Notes: generated from the sequence alone by a model not told the origin. A DNA stretch of 8,104 bases from an uncultured Dermatophilus sp. (GCA_945876925.1 CAMCQD010000062.1:1-8104); one strand, 5' to 3'; numbered from the stretch's first letter, positions 1 through 6,176 are shown. Made by a program: numbers and translations.

Positions 1-1
1 T

Positions 2-730
2 TGCCCGGGCCGGATGATCCCGTGGCTGCTAGGGATCGGCGGGGACCGTTACGAGTACGAGCTGCGGGTGCTGCTGCGCGCCGCCCGGGACCAGCTGACG
101 ATCGCCCAGGTGCCCGTCGAGACGGTGTACCTGGAGGAGAACTCCGCGAGCCATTTCCGACCGGTCATCGACTCGCTACGGGTCCTCGGGCCGATGCTGG
201 CCTTCGCGGCCTCCTCGTTCACCGGTTTCATCGTCGACTTCGCGCTGCTGGCGGTGCTGCTGGCCAGCACCGGCAACCTCATGCTGTCGGTGGCCGGGGC
301 CCGGGCCGTCAGCGCCGCGGTGAACTTCTCGATCAACCGGTGGTGGGTGTTCCGCGACATCCGCCCGCGCGCCCCGCTGCGCTCCGCGCTGGCCCGCTAC
401 GCCGCCCTGGCGGTGGCCCTCCTGGGGGCCAACGTGGTGCTCATGAACGCCATGACCGGTGCCGGGATCGCCTGGGGGCTGGCCAAGATCGTCACCGAGT
501 CGGTGCTGTTCGCCTGCGGGTACGCCATCCAGAGGGCGGCCGTGTTCGCCCGGGCCGACCGCAGGGGCGCCCCCGGGGGCAGCCACCCGCAGGAATGCCC
601 CGGTTGCCTCCGGGCCCGGGCCGGGGCCGGTTTCCAGGGGGAACTGGCCGCGCCCGGCCCCGGACGCAACAAGGCGGCGGCCCCGGTTCCGCGTGAGAAC
701 CAGGGCCGCCGCACGGAGCCGGCCCGCTAG
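2..730 (+). CDS. GT2-type glycosyltransferase with C-terminal GtrA domain (3' part only)
   Basis: Only the last 242 residues are present; the reading frame is open to the left edge, so the ATG at 14 is not taken as the start. The first ~55 residues (GDRYEYE near 16-22, then VPVETVYLEENSASHFRP) resemble the C-terminal end of a dolichyl-phosphate-mannose-synthase-like GT2 domain, the part that precedes the membrane domain in GT2-GtrA fusions. Residues ~60-183 are a GtrA domain: about four hydrophobic segments, with the family's NF-x-x-NRWWVF motif at 108-117. By family knowledge such proteins move or transfer lipid-linked sugars at the cytoplasmic membrane for cell-wall or envelope glycans; the sugar is not visible. 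The last ~59 residues (184-242) are a Pro/Gly/Arg/Ala-rich tail with no membrane segment, and their DNA carries the terminator of the opposing PTS operon. The family assignment is firm, but the substrate is unknown and the catalytic half lies outside the window. Confidence 0.88.
   Translation, partial: CPGRMIPWLLGIGGDRYEYELRVLLRAARDQLTIAQVPVETVYLEENSASHFRPVIDSLRVLGPMLAFAASSFTGFIVDFALLAVLLASTGNLMLSVAGARAVSAAVNFSINRWWVFRDIRPRAPLRSALARYAALAVALLGANVVLMNAMTGAGIAWGLAKIVTESVLFACGYAIQRAAVFARADRRGAPGGSHPQECPGCLRARAGAGFQGELAAPGPGRNKAAAPVPRENQGRRTEPAR
674..712 (-). terminator. Rho-independent-type terminator of the PTS operon
   Basis: A 16-bp stem (674-689 with 697-712) closes a 7-nt loop. The single imperfect pair (684/702) is C/A on the plus strand but becomes a G-U pair in minus-strand RNA, so the stem is unbroken only in the PTS transcript. 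On that strand it is followed by CTTGTTGCG, a short U-rich stretch. It begins 34 nt after the EIIBC stop codon. It lies inside the coding sequence of the opposing GtrA gene. Structure and orientation are seen; function is inferred. Confidence 0.75.
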
Positions 731-746
731 CCGGCGTTCCGGATGA

Positions 747-2519
747 TCAGGCGCCGGTCTTCACCGGTGCGCTGGCGAGGATCTTGCTGATCCCCTCGGC
801 GTACTGGTCCGCGCTGGGGCCAGCCACCAGGTGCCACACGTCCGGGGCCACCTGCACCGCGCCGGGCAGGCCGGCCGCGGTCAGGGCAGCGGTGTCGACC
901 AGCGAGGAATCCTTGACCTCGACGCGGACGCGCGTGCCCGCGGTGAGCTCGACGGCCTTGACGTTGTCCCGCCCGCCGACGGCGTCCAGCCACTGCTTGG
1001 CCTGCTTGGCCTCCTCGTCACCGACGACGACGATGACCGGCTCGGGCTCCTGCTCGGGCAGGTCGGCCTTACCAGCGGCCTTCTGCTCCGGGGTCCGGTA
1101 GTCGAACAGGATGACCAGGGCCATCGCCGTGAAGAATGAGGCGGTGACCGCGATGAGGTACAGCGGGATGTTGTTGAACGCCGGGATGGTCAGCAGCGAG
1201 GTGAACACGAACGCGTTAATGGTCACGCCGCCGCCGAGGCCGATGATCACGCCGCCGACGAAGCAGCCGACCAGCATCCGCGGGTAGATCTTCTTGAACC
1301 GCAGGTGAATACCGTACAGGGACGGTTCGGAGATACCACCGAGCAGACCGGCCGCCAGCGCACCGGTCGCGGTCTGGCGCATCGCGGCGTCCTTGTCCTT
1401 GAGGGCGAGGACGAGCACGCCGGCGGTGGCGCCGAAGGCCGCGAAGTTCCATGCGCCCATCGGGCCCTGGATGAAGTCGGAGCCGATGGAGGCGATGTTG
1501 GCCAGCATGATCGCGTTGATCGGCCAGTGCAGGCCCAGCGGCACCATGAACGGGTAGGCCAGCGGGATGATGATCGCGAACAGCAGGGGCGAGAAGCTGT
1601 TGATCGACTGCAGCAGGCCGCCCAGGCCGGCACCGGCGAAGATGCCGATCGGGCCGATGAGGAACGCCGTCAGCGGCTCCATGATGAGCAGGGCCAGGAA
1701 CGGCACGAAGATCAGCTGGAGGTTGTCCGGGATGATCTTCTTCAGCAGCTTGTAGAGCGGGCCCAGCAGCGCGGCCATGAGCAGCGGCGGGAACACCTGC
1801 GAGCCGTAGTCACGGATGAGCAGCGGGATGCCGAAGACGTCGATCGTGGGCACCTCGGAGCCGAACAGCTTCGTGGTGTAGGCCTCGGGCCGGTCCGCCA
1901 GGCCGCTGAAGCCGGGCAGCATGACGATGGCCATGATGGCGAAGCCCACCCACGGGTCCGCGCCGACCTTCTTGCTCGCGTTGTAGGCCACCATCAGCGG
2001 CAGGAAGACGAAGACCGCCTGCCACATGAGGTTGACGAACGCCCAGCTGGGCGGCAGCGAGGTACGCGGGTCAGCCCAGTTGCCGATGACGTCCAGCGAG
2101 CTCATCAGCGCCATGAACGTGATGATCAGCGAGGCGCCGAGCAGGGCGCCCAGCACCGGCCGGAACGAGTCCGACAGGAACTCGAAGAAGTTATCCAGCC
2201 AGTCGTACTTGCCGCGCGGTCCGCCCGCGCGGGCGGCGGCCTTGATGTCCTCGGCCGAGGGCGCCGCCCGGTTGCTCATCTCCGGCAGCGCGTTGATCGC
2301 CTCATAGGCGCTCTGCACGGCACCGCCCATGATGATCTGGTAGCGGTCGGTCCCCTGCGGGACCGCGCCCATGACGCCCGGGATCTTCTCGACGGTCTCC
2401 GTGCTGATGCCGGAGGCGTCCTTGAGCGTGAACCTGAGACGGGTGGCGCAGTGGCTGAGGTTGACGATGTTGTCCGGACCGCCGACGGCGTCGACGATCT
2501 GCTTGGCTTGGTCAGTCAT
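747..2519 (-). CDS. PTS sugar permease EIIBC, beta-glucoside/sucrose type, with a second degenerate EIIB domain
   Basis: 590 residues. Residues 1-80 are an EIIB domain with the phosphorylated cysteine in LSHCATRLRF (Cys24). Residues ~110-475 are the membrane EIIC domain with about ten hydrophobic segments and the sugar-site signature GISEPSLYG at 395-403, which matches the beta-glucoside/sucrose/trehalose branch (GITEP-x-x-YG) better than the glucose/GlcNAc branch. A charged PEQEPEP linker (~488-494) leads to residues 504-580, which repeat the N-terminal EIIB (AVGGRDN, TRVRVEVKD, GAV...D) but have Ala527 where the cysteine should be. By family knowledge it imports a sugar and phosphorylates it at the membrane, taking phosphate from EIIA. 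The start is the ATG with AAGGA 5 nt upstream (2525-2529). It lies 27 nt behind the EIIA-HPr-EI gene, so the two form an operon. The exact sugar cannot be read from sequence; no glycosidase lies nearby to hint at it. Confidence 0.93.
   Translation of the reverse strand: MTDQAKQIVDAVGGPDNIVNLSHCATRLRFTLKDASGISTETVEKIPGVMGAVPQGTDRYQIIMGGAVQSAYEAINALPEMSNRAAPSAEDIKAAARAGGPRGKYDWLDNFFEFLSDSFRPVLGALLGASLIITFMALMSSLDVIGNWADPRTSLPPSWAFVNLMWQAVFVFLPLMVAYNASKKVGADPWVGFAIMAIVMLPGFSGLADRPEAYTTKLFGSEVPTIDVFGIPLLIRDYGSQVFPPLLMAALLGPLYKLLKKIIPDNLQLIFVPFLALLIMEPLTAFLIGPIGIFAGAGLGGLLQSINSFSPLLFAIIIPLAYPFMVPLGLHWPINAIMLANIASIGSDFIQGPMGAWNFAAFGATAGVLVLALKDKDAAMRQTATGALAAGLLGGISEPSLYGIHLRFKKIYPRMLVGCFVGGVIIGLGGGVTINAFVFTSLLTIPAFNNIPLYLIAVTASFFTAMALVILFDYRTPEQKAAGKADLPEQEPEPVIVVVGDEEAKQAKQWLDAVGGRDNVKAVELTAGTRVRVEVKDSSLVDTAALTAAGLPGAVQVAPDVWHLVAGPSADQYAEGISKILASAPVKTGA
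751..770 (+). terminator. Candidate terminator hairpin for the GT2-GtrA gene
   Basis: An 8-bp stem (751-758 with 763-770) has a CTTC tetraloop. Its one imperfect pair, 753/768, is G-T on the plus strand but would be C/A on the minus strand, so it favours plus-strand RNA. It lies 20 nt past the GtrA stop codon and inside the last codons of the EIIBC gene. No U-tract follows, so intrinsic termination is uncertain. Confidence 0.4.
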
Positions 2520-2546
2520 TTCTGTCCTTCGGTACTGCGCCGGGCG

Positions 2547-5123
2547 TCAGTCGTCGCCCATCGGGACGAGCGCGCGGACTTCTTCAGGGGTGGAGCAGGT
2601 GATCGCCTTGGCGGCCAGTTCCTGGCATTGGTCGAACGTGTAGGCGCGCACCTGCGCCTTCACCGACGGGATCGCCGGGATCGAGCAGCTGAGCTCGTCC
2701 ACGCCGAGACCGACGAGGATCGGCACGGCCTGCGGGTCGGAGGCGACCCCGCCGCAGATGCCGAGCCACTTACCGTGCTTGTGCAGCGCCTTGGCGGCAC
2801 CGCCGATAAGCATGAGGACCGCGGGGTTGCACGGGTCGACCTGCGGGGCGAGCTTGGGGTGCCCCCGGTCCATCGCCAGCGTGTACGACGTGAGGTCGTT
2901 CGTGCCCACGCTGAAGAACTCACAGCCCTCTTCGGCGGCGAACTGCTCGGCCATGACCGCGACGGAGGGGACCTCCATCATGATGCCGACCGGCACGCGG
3001 ACGCTCAGGCCGAGCTTCTCGGCCTCCTCGTCCCAGATCTTCTTGGCGCCGCGCCAGTCCTGCACGGTCGCGATCATCGGGAACATGACGTTGAGTTCGG
3101 CACCAGCGCCGGCGGCCTTCATGATCGCCCGGCACTGCGCCCGCAGCACCTCGGGCCGCTCCAGGCCGACGCGCACGCCGCGCACGCCCAGGAACGGGTT
3201 CTCCTCGGCCGGGATCGGCAGGTACGGCAGCGGCTTGTCACCGCCGACGTCGAGGGTGCGGATGACCAGCGGCTGACCCGGCTTGAGCGCCCGGGCGCAG
3301 TCGCCGTAGACCTGCGCCTGCTCGTCCTCGGTCGGCGCCTTGGTGCGCTCCAGGAAGACGAATTCACTGCGCAGCAGGCCGACGCCCTCGGCTCCCTTGG
3401 TCATGGCCTGCTCGGCGTCCTCGACCCCGCCGATGTTCGCGACGACCTTGATCTGGTGGCCATCCGGGGTGATGGCCGGCTCGTCCTTGTGCTCTTCCTC
3501 GCGCGCCTTGCGCTCGGCCATGCGCGCCTGGCGGCCCAGGATCTGGTCGATCTCGGCGTCCGACAGGTTCATCTGCAGGGAGCCCTTGGAGCCGTCCAGC
3601 ACCACCCTGGCGCCGTCGGGGATGTCCAGGGCCCGGCCCTCGATGCCGGCCACAGCGGGGATGTCCAGGGAGCGGGCGATGATCGCCACGTGCGAGGACG
3701 CGCCACCGCCGGTGGTGGCGAAGCCGACCACCTTGGAGCGGTCGAGCTGGGCGGTGTCGGAGGGGGTGAGCTCCTCGGCGATGAGGATGGTGCCGTCCGC
3801 GAGCTCGGGCTTCTCGCTGCGCTGCCCGGTGAGCTCCTCGAGCACCCGCTGGCCCACGTCGCGCACGTCGTTGGCGCGCCCGGCGAGGATCTCGTTGCTC
3901 AGCCCGGCGAGCTGGTCGGCGTAGGTGTTGAACGCGCCGCGCCAGGCGAAGGCAGCGCTCTTGCCCTTGTCGATCGCGCTGACCGCCAGGTCGAGCAGGT
4001 CGGGGTCGCTGAGCAGTTCGGCGTGCGCGGCGAAGATGGCCGCCTTGCCCGGGTCGGATTCCTTCTCCAGCCGGCTCTGCAGCGCGGACAGGTCGAGCAC
4101 CGCCCGGTCGATGGCCGAGTTGAGCTTGCGGCGCTCTTTGTGGTGGTCGTCGCCGAATTCCTCGACGTGGATGTCCTCGTGGCGCAGCTGCAGCACGGTG
4201 CCGACGCCCAGGCCGGGCGAGGCGGACACGCCGAGTAGCAGGTTGGGATCCCCGGAGCGGGGGCCGGCCGGCTCGGGCTCCGGCTCGGGAGCGGCCACGG
4301 CCGGGATGGCCGCGGTGTCGTCGGTGGTGATCGGCGGGCACTGCTCGCCCAGACCGGACTTGATGGCGTCGGACAGCTCGGCGATGGCGGCCTCGGCGTC
4401 GGGGCCGGTGGCGGTCAGGGTGACTTTCTCACCGCGGGCCACGGCCATTGCCATGACGCCGACCATGCTGCGCACGTTGGCCGAGTCCTCCCCGCGCCGC
4501 AGCCGGATGTCCGAGCTGAAGCCCTTGGCGAGGTTGGCCAGCGTCGCCGCCGGGCGCGCGTGCAGGCCGGTGGGGTTCGGGATGAGCAGGGCCTCTGAGG
4601 TGACCGTGCGGCCGCCGACGGCGCCGGTGCCCTCACCGGAAGGCCCGGCCAGCTCGATGGTGGCGGCGGTGTCCTGGCCGGCGGTAACCAGCCCGGTGGC
4701 GGGCGTGAGGCTGGAAATCGCGTCCGAGTTGGCGATGACGACCTGCGTGAGCAGGCTCTTGGCCTTGGTGGCGACCATATCGAGATCGAAGGTGACCAGC
4801 GGGTCACCGACCTTGACCTGCGCGCCTTCCTTGACGTGCGGGGTGAAACCCTCACCTTGCATGCGCACCGTATCGAGCCCGATGTGCATGAGCACATCGA
4901 GGCCCTCCGGGCTGCGCACTGTGACCGCGTGCCCGGACGGCTGGACATCTGCCACCGTACCGGCGATCGGGGCGACCAGCTCGTTGCTCAGCGGGTCGAT
5001 GGAGAAGCCTTCCCCCACCATCTTCTTGGCGAAGACGGGATCGGGTACGACTTCGATCGGGACCATGACTCCTGTGAGCGGAGCAGTCAATTCGACGTGC
5101 GACGCGGCAGCGTTGCCTTCCAC
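2547..5123 (-). CDS. ptsP: Fused PTS phosphotransfer protein: EIIA(Glc-type)-HPr-Enzyme I
   Basis: 858 residues in three modules. EIIA (~12-135) has the glucose-type fold signature, with His80 in VLMHIGLDTV as the phosphorylated residue and the partner His65 in SGHAVTV. HPr (~174-262) has His188 in NPTGLHARPAA and a Ser219 at the regulatory Ser46 position (NVRSMVGVMAM). After an EPEPEP linker (~280-285) comes Enzyme I (~294-858): HPr-binding helices, active His478 in GGGASSHVAI, PEP-site elements LLRSEFVF (583-590), IRTLDVGGDKPL (621-632), Glu717, Asn742-Asp743, and catalytic Cys790 in GICGG. It should take phosphate from PEP and pass it internally to EIIA, then to Cys24 of the EIIBC made by the next gene. 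All expected catalytic residues are present. The layout is like Pseudomonas NagF and differs from the fructose-type FruB in its EIIA class. Start: GTG at 5123 with GAGGAGG 4 nt upstream. The symbol is a family-level one. Confidence 0.94.
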   Translation of the reverse strand: MEGNAAASHVELTAPLTGVMVPIEVVPDPVFAKKMVGEGFSIDPLSNELVAPIAGTVADVQPSGHAVTVRSPEGLDVLMHIGLDTVRMQGEGFTPHVKEGAQVKVGDPLVTFDLDMVATKAKSLLTQVVIANSDAISSLTPATGLVTAGQDTAATIELAGPSGEGTGAVGGRTVTSEALLIPNPTGLHARPAATLANLAKGFSSDIRLRRGEDSANVRSMVGVMAMAVARGEKVTLTATGPDAEAAIAELSDAIKSGLGEQCPPITTDDTAAIPAVAAPEPEPEPAGPRSGDPNLLLGVSASPGLGVGTVLQLRHEDIHVEEFGDDHHKERRKLNSAIDRAVLDLSALQSRLEKESDPGKAAIFAAHAELLSDPDLLDLAVSAIDKGKSAAFAWRGAFNTYADQLAGLSNEILAGRANDVRDVGQRVLEELTGQRSEKPELADGTILIAEELTPSDTAQLDRSKVVGFATTGGGASSHVAIIARSLDIPAVAGIEGRALDIPDGARVVLDGSKGSLQMNLSDAEIDQILGRQARMAERKAREEEHKDEPAITPDGHQIKVVANIGGVEDAEQAMTKGAEGVGLLRSEFVFLERTKAPTEDEQAQVYGDCARALKPGQPLVIRTLDVGGDKPLPYLPIPAEENPFLGVRGVRVGLERPEVLRAQCRAIMKAAGAGAELNVMFPMIATVQDWRGAKKIWDEEAEKLGLSVRVPVGIMMEVPSVAVMAEQFAAEEGCEFFSVGTNDLTSYTLAMDRGHPKLAPQVDPCNPAVLMLIGGAAKALHKHGKWLGICGGVASDPQAVPILVGLGVDELSCSIPAIPSVKAQVRAYTFDQCQELAAKAITCSTPEEVRALVPMGDD

Positions 5124-5127
5124 TTGT

Positions 5128-5134
5128 CCTCCTC
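5128..5134 (-). promoter_or_regulatory. Strong Shine-Dalgarno fixing a GTG start of the EIIA-HPr-EI gene
   Basis: GAGGAGG on the minus strand sits 4 nt before the GTG at 5121-5123. No other in-frame ATG lies nearby ahead of the EIIA domain, and the EIIA fold begins about 12 residues after this GTG, so this start is preferred. Its first bases also pair into the leader hairpin described separately. Confidence 0.85.
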
Positions 5135-5190
5135 AGCCGCCGGGCCCGTCTCGTGACACCTCTCTGCGTCACGCCTCCGGGCGGCTCAGG
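5131..5190 (-). promoter_or_regulatory. Nested hairpin in the PTS operon leader
   Basis: In minus-strand RNA the outer arms 5190-5177 and 5144-5131 pair at 12 of 14 positions (mismatches G/G and C/C). Inside, CGTGAC (5173-5168) pairs perfectly with GTCACG (5157-5152) over a 10-nt loop. The right outer arm ends in the first bases of the Shine-Dalgarno sequence. The pairing is seen in the sequence; a role in controlling translation is inferred. It resembles no riboswitch or BglG/LicT antiterminator target that I recognise. Confidence 0.4.
5168..5185. repeat. 18-bp direct repeat, copy A (PTS leader)
   Basis: GTCACGCCTCCGGGCGGC on the plus strand is identical, base for base, to 6159-6176. Identity ends at once on both sides. 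This copy lies 44 nt before the GTG start of the EIIA-HPr-EI gene and forms the left arms of the leader hairpins. The inner 13 bases are a near palindrome (GCC-x-CC-G-GG-x-GGC with one mismatched pair). Confidence 0.8.
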
Positions 5191-5195
5191 ACACG

Positions 5196-5201
5196 CTATT
5201 A
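5196..5201 (-). promoter_or_regulatory. Candidate -10 box of the PTS operon
   Basis: TAATAG on the minus strand is the most A+T-rich hexamer in the 258-nt gap and fits the actinobacterial TANNNT pattern. A transcript starting about 7 nt downstream would begin almost exactly at the base of the leader hairpin (5190). No convincing TTGACA-like -35 box lies 16-19 nt upstream, so support is limited. Confidence 0.35.
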
Positions 5202-5334
5202 CCCTCAGCAGCGTCTCGGGGCATTCCCGGAGGTAACGATTGCCCTGCGAGAGCACCCCCGCCCACCAGGGCAGCAGCCATCATGGTGCCTACCTGGGAA
5301 AACGCTGACAGCTCCCCCGCAGGCCGGGGCAACT

Positions 5335-5350
5335 GTGAGCAATCACTCAC
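5335..5350. promoter_or_regulatory. Small palindrome downstream of the acyltransferase gene
   Basis: GTGAG-CAATCA-CTCAC is a perfect 5-bp inverted repeat with a 6-nt centre, about 30 nt beyond the acyltransferase stop and about 210 nt upstream of the PTS start codon. It could be a weak terminator hairpin or an operator. It resembles a CRP/GlxR site but its half-site spacing is 2 bp too wide for TGTGA-N6-TCACA. Apart from this and the PTS leader, the gap 5124-5381 shows nothing I can name. Confidence 0.3.
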
Positions 5351-5381
5351 CGTCGTCGTACCCGCGCGTCCTCACCGGCGG

Positions 5382-6140
5382 CTACTCGCCCCCGGTCTGC
5401 CGCCGCGCCCGGGCCCGGGCATCAGCCTCATCCATGGCGGTTGCCTCGGCCAGCGTGGGCGCCGTCCCGCCCAGCCGGGCCGGCAGGAACGCCAGGTCGT
5501 CGCCGGTCAGCGGCGGATAGGCGGCCTGGGCGGCGTGCAGCAGCCCGGTCATCCTGGCGCGCAGCTCGGACTCGATCGCGGCCACCGGGCGCGCCCGCTC
5601 CGCGGCCAGCGGCTCCCCCACCGCCAGCGAGATGGGGATATTGGTGCGCCCCAGGCGCCTGGGATGCCCCTTGGTCCACACCCGCTGGGAGCCCCACAGC
5701 ACCAGCGGGATGATCGGGGTGCGGGTAGCCTGTGCCATCCGCACCGCCCCGGTCTTGAAGCTCTTGAGCTCAAACGAGCGCGAGATCGTCGCCTCCGGGA
5801 ACACCCCGACCAGCTCACCGGCCTTGAGCGCCCTGATCGCCTCCCGCAGCGAGGCTCCCCCGGCCTGGCGATCCACCGGGATGTGCTTCATGCCGCGCAT
5901 CAGCGGCCCGGCCACCGGGTGCCGGAAGACCGAGTCCTTGCACATGAACCGGATGAGCCGCCGGGAGGGCCGCGCGGCCAGGCCGGCGTAGGCGAAGTCC
6001 ATGTACGACAGGTGGTTCATGACGATGACCGCTCCGCCGGAGCGCGGGATGTGCTCGGCCCCGGTCACGGTGAACCGGATCCCCTGAAGGGCGAATACTG
6101 CGCGCGCGAACGCGATGACGGGGGTATAGACCGGCTCCAT
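5382..6140 (-). CDS. PlsC-family lysophospholipid acyltransferase (1-acylglycerol-3-phosphate acyltransferase-like)
   Basis: 252 residues, the usual size. Block I is NHLSYMD (Asn42-His43 to Asp48), the NH-x4-D catalytic pair. Block II is GMKHIPVDR (83-91). Block III is GVFPEATISRS (112-122), where the commoner FPEGTRS reads FPEATIS, still with Pro115 and Glu116. Block IV is IIPLVLWGS (143-151). By family knowledge it moves a fatty-acyl chain from acyl-CoA or acyl-ACP to a lysophospholipid at the inner face of the membrane, during phospholipid synthesis. Actinomycetes carry several paralogues, so the true acceptor is unsure and no symbol is given. The N-terminus is weakly hydrophobic (residues 5-20) and the last ~40 residues are hydrophilic. 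The start is the ATG at 6140; no Shine-Dalgarno is visible, but TACGGT ends 7 nt upstream, compatible with leaderless transcription. It is divergent from the kinase-like gene. Confidence 0.9.
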   Translation of the reverse strand: MEPVYTPVIAFARAVFALQGIRFTVTGAEHIPRSGGAVIVMNHLSYMDFAYAGLAARPSRRLIRFMCKDSVFRHPVAGPLMRGMKHIPVDRQAGGASLREAIRALKAGELVGVFPEATISRSFELKSFKTGAVRMAQATRTPIIPLVLWGSQRVWTKGHPRRLGRTNIPISLAVGEPLAAERARPVAAIESELRARMTGLLHAAQAAYPPLTGDDLAFLPARLGGTAPTLAEATAMDEADARARARRQTGGE

Positions 6141-6147
6141 GCCGATG

Positions 6148-6153
6148 ACCGTA
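6148..6153 (-). promoter_or_regulatory. Candidate -10 box, leaderless start of the acyltransferase
   Basis: On the minus strand TACGGT is followed by 7 nt and then the ATG. The TANNNT pattern at this distance, with no Shine-Dalgarno, fits a leaderless transcript. It lies within an inverted repeat (6142-6156 with 6173-6184) that also encloses the 18-bp repeat. No good -35 box is visible. Confidence 0.4.
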
Positions 6154-6158
6154 CCGCT

Positions 6159-6176
6159 GTCACGCCTCCGGGCGGC
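6159..6176. repeat. 18-bp direct repeat, copy B (upstream of acyltransferase)
   Basis: Exact copy of 5168-5185 in the same orientation, 18 nt upstream of the acyltransferase ATG, where a -35 or operator site would lie. It is flanked by short inverted arms: 6142-6147 with 6179-6184 (6 bp), and 6151-6156 with 6173-6178 (6 bp, one G-T on the minus strand). Both copies are non-coding and both sit just upstream of minus-strand genes. Confidence 0.8.

Noticed and set aside
1..696. Plus-strand frame beginning at the first base
   Set aside because: Overlaps the recognised GT2-GtrA frame; its product is Arg/Gly/Pro-rich without motifs, typical of a shifted frame in G+C-rich DNA.
1305..4238. Very long plus-strand open frame (977 codons) antisense to the PTS operon
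   Set aside because: It is a mirror frame of two clearly recognised genes in high-G+C DNA. Its translation is rich in Arg, Gln, Asp and His with no recognisable domain, and it starts and ends inside the real genes without regard to their limits.
5219..5272. Two mutually exclusive stems (GCCCTG/CAGGGC and GGGCA/TGCCC on the minus strand) suggesting an attenuator
   Set aside because: The stems are only 5-6 bp with 17-19-nt loops, easily found by chance here, and they lie upstream of the best -10 candidate, so they may not be transcribed.
5335..5350. CRP/GlxR operator
   Set aside because: The half-sites GTGA and TCAC are either 4 or 8 bp apart in this element, not the 6 needed for TGTGA-N6-TCACA; kept only as an unnamed palindrome.
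5124..5381. BglG/LicT-type RNA antiterminator or a known riboswitch in the PTS leader
   Set aside because: The antiterminator target has a characteristic ~30-nt sequence that is not found, no U-tailed terminator follows, no antiterminator gene is nearby, and no riboswitch core motif is recognised.
3925..5520. Plus-strand open frame of 531 codons running across the PTS leader
   Set aside because: The Ser/Arg/Pro-rich translation shows no domain. It is antisense to EIIA, HPr and part of EI, and it crosses both the leader and the acyltransferase end.
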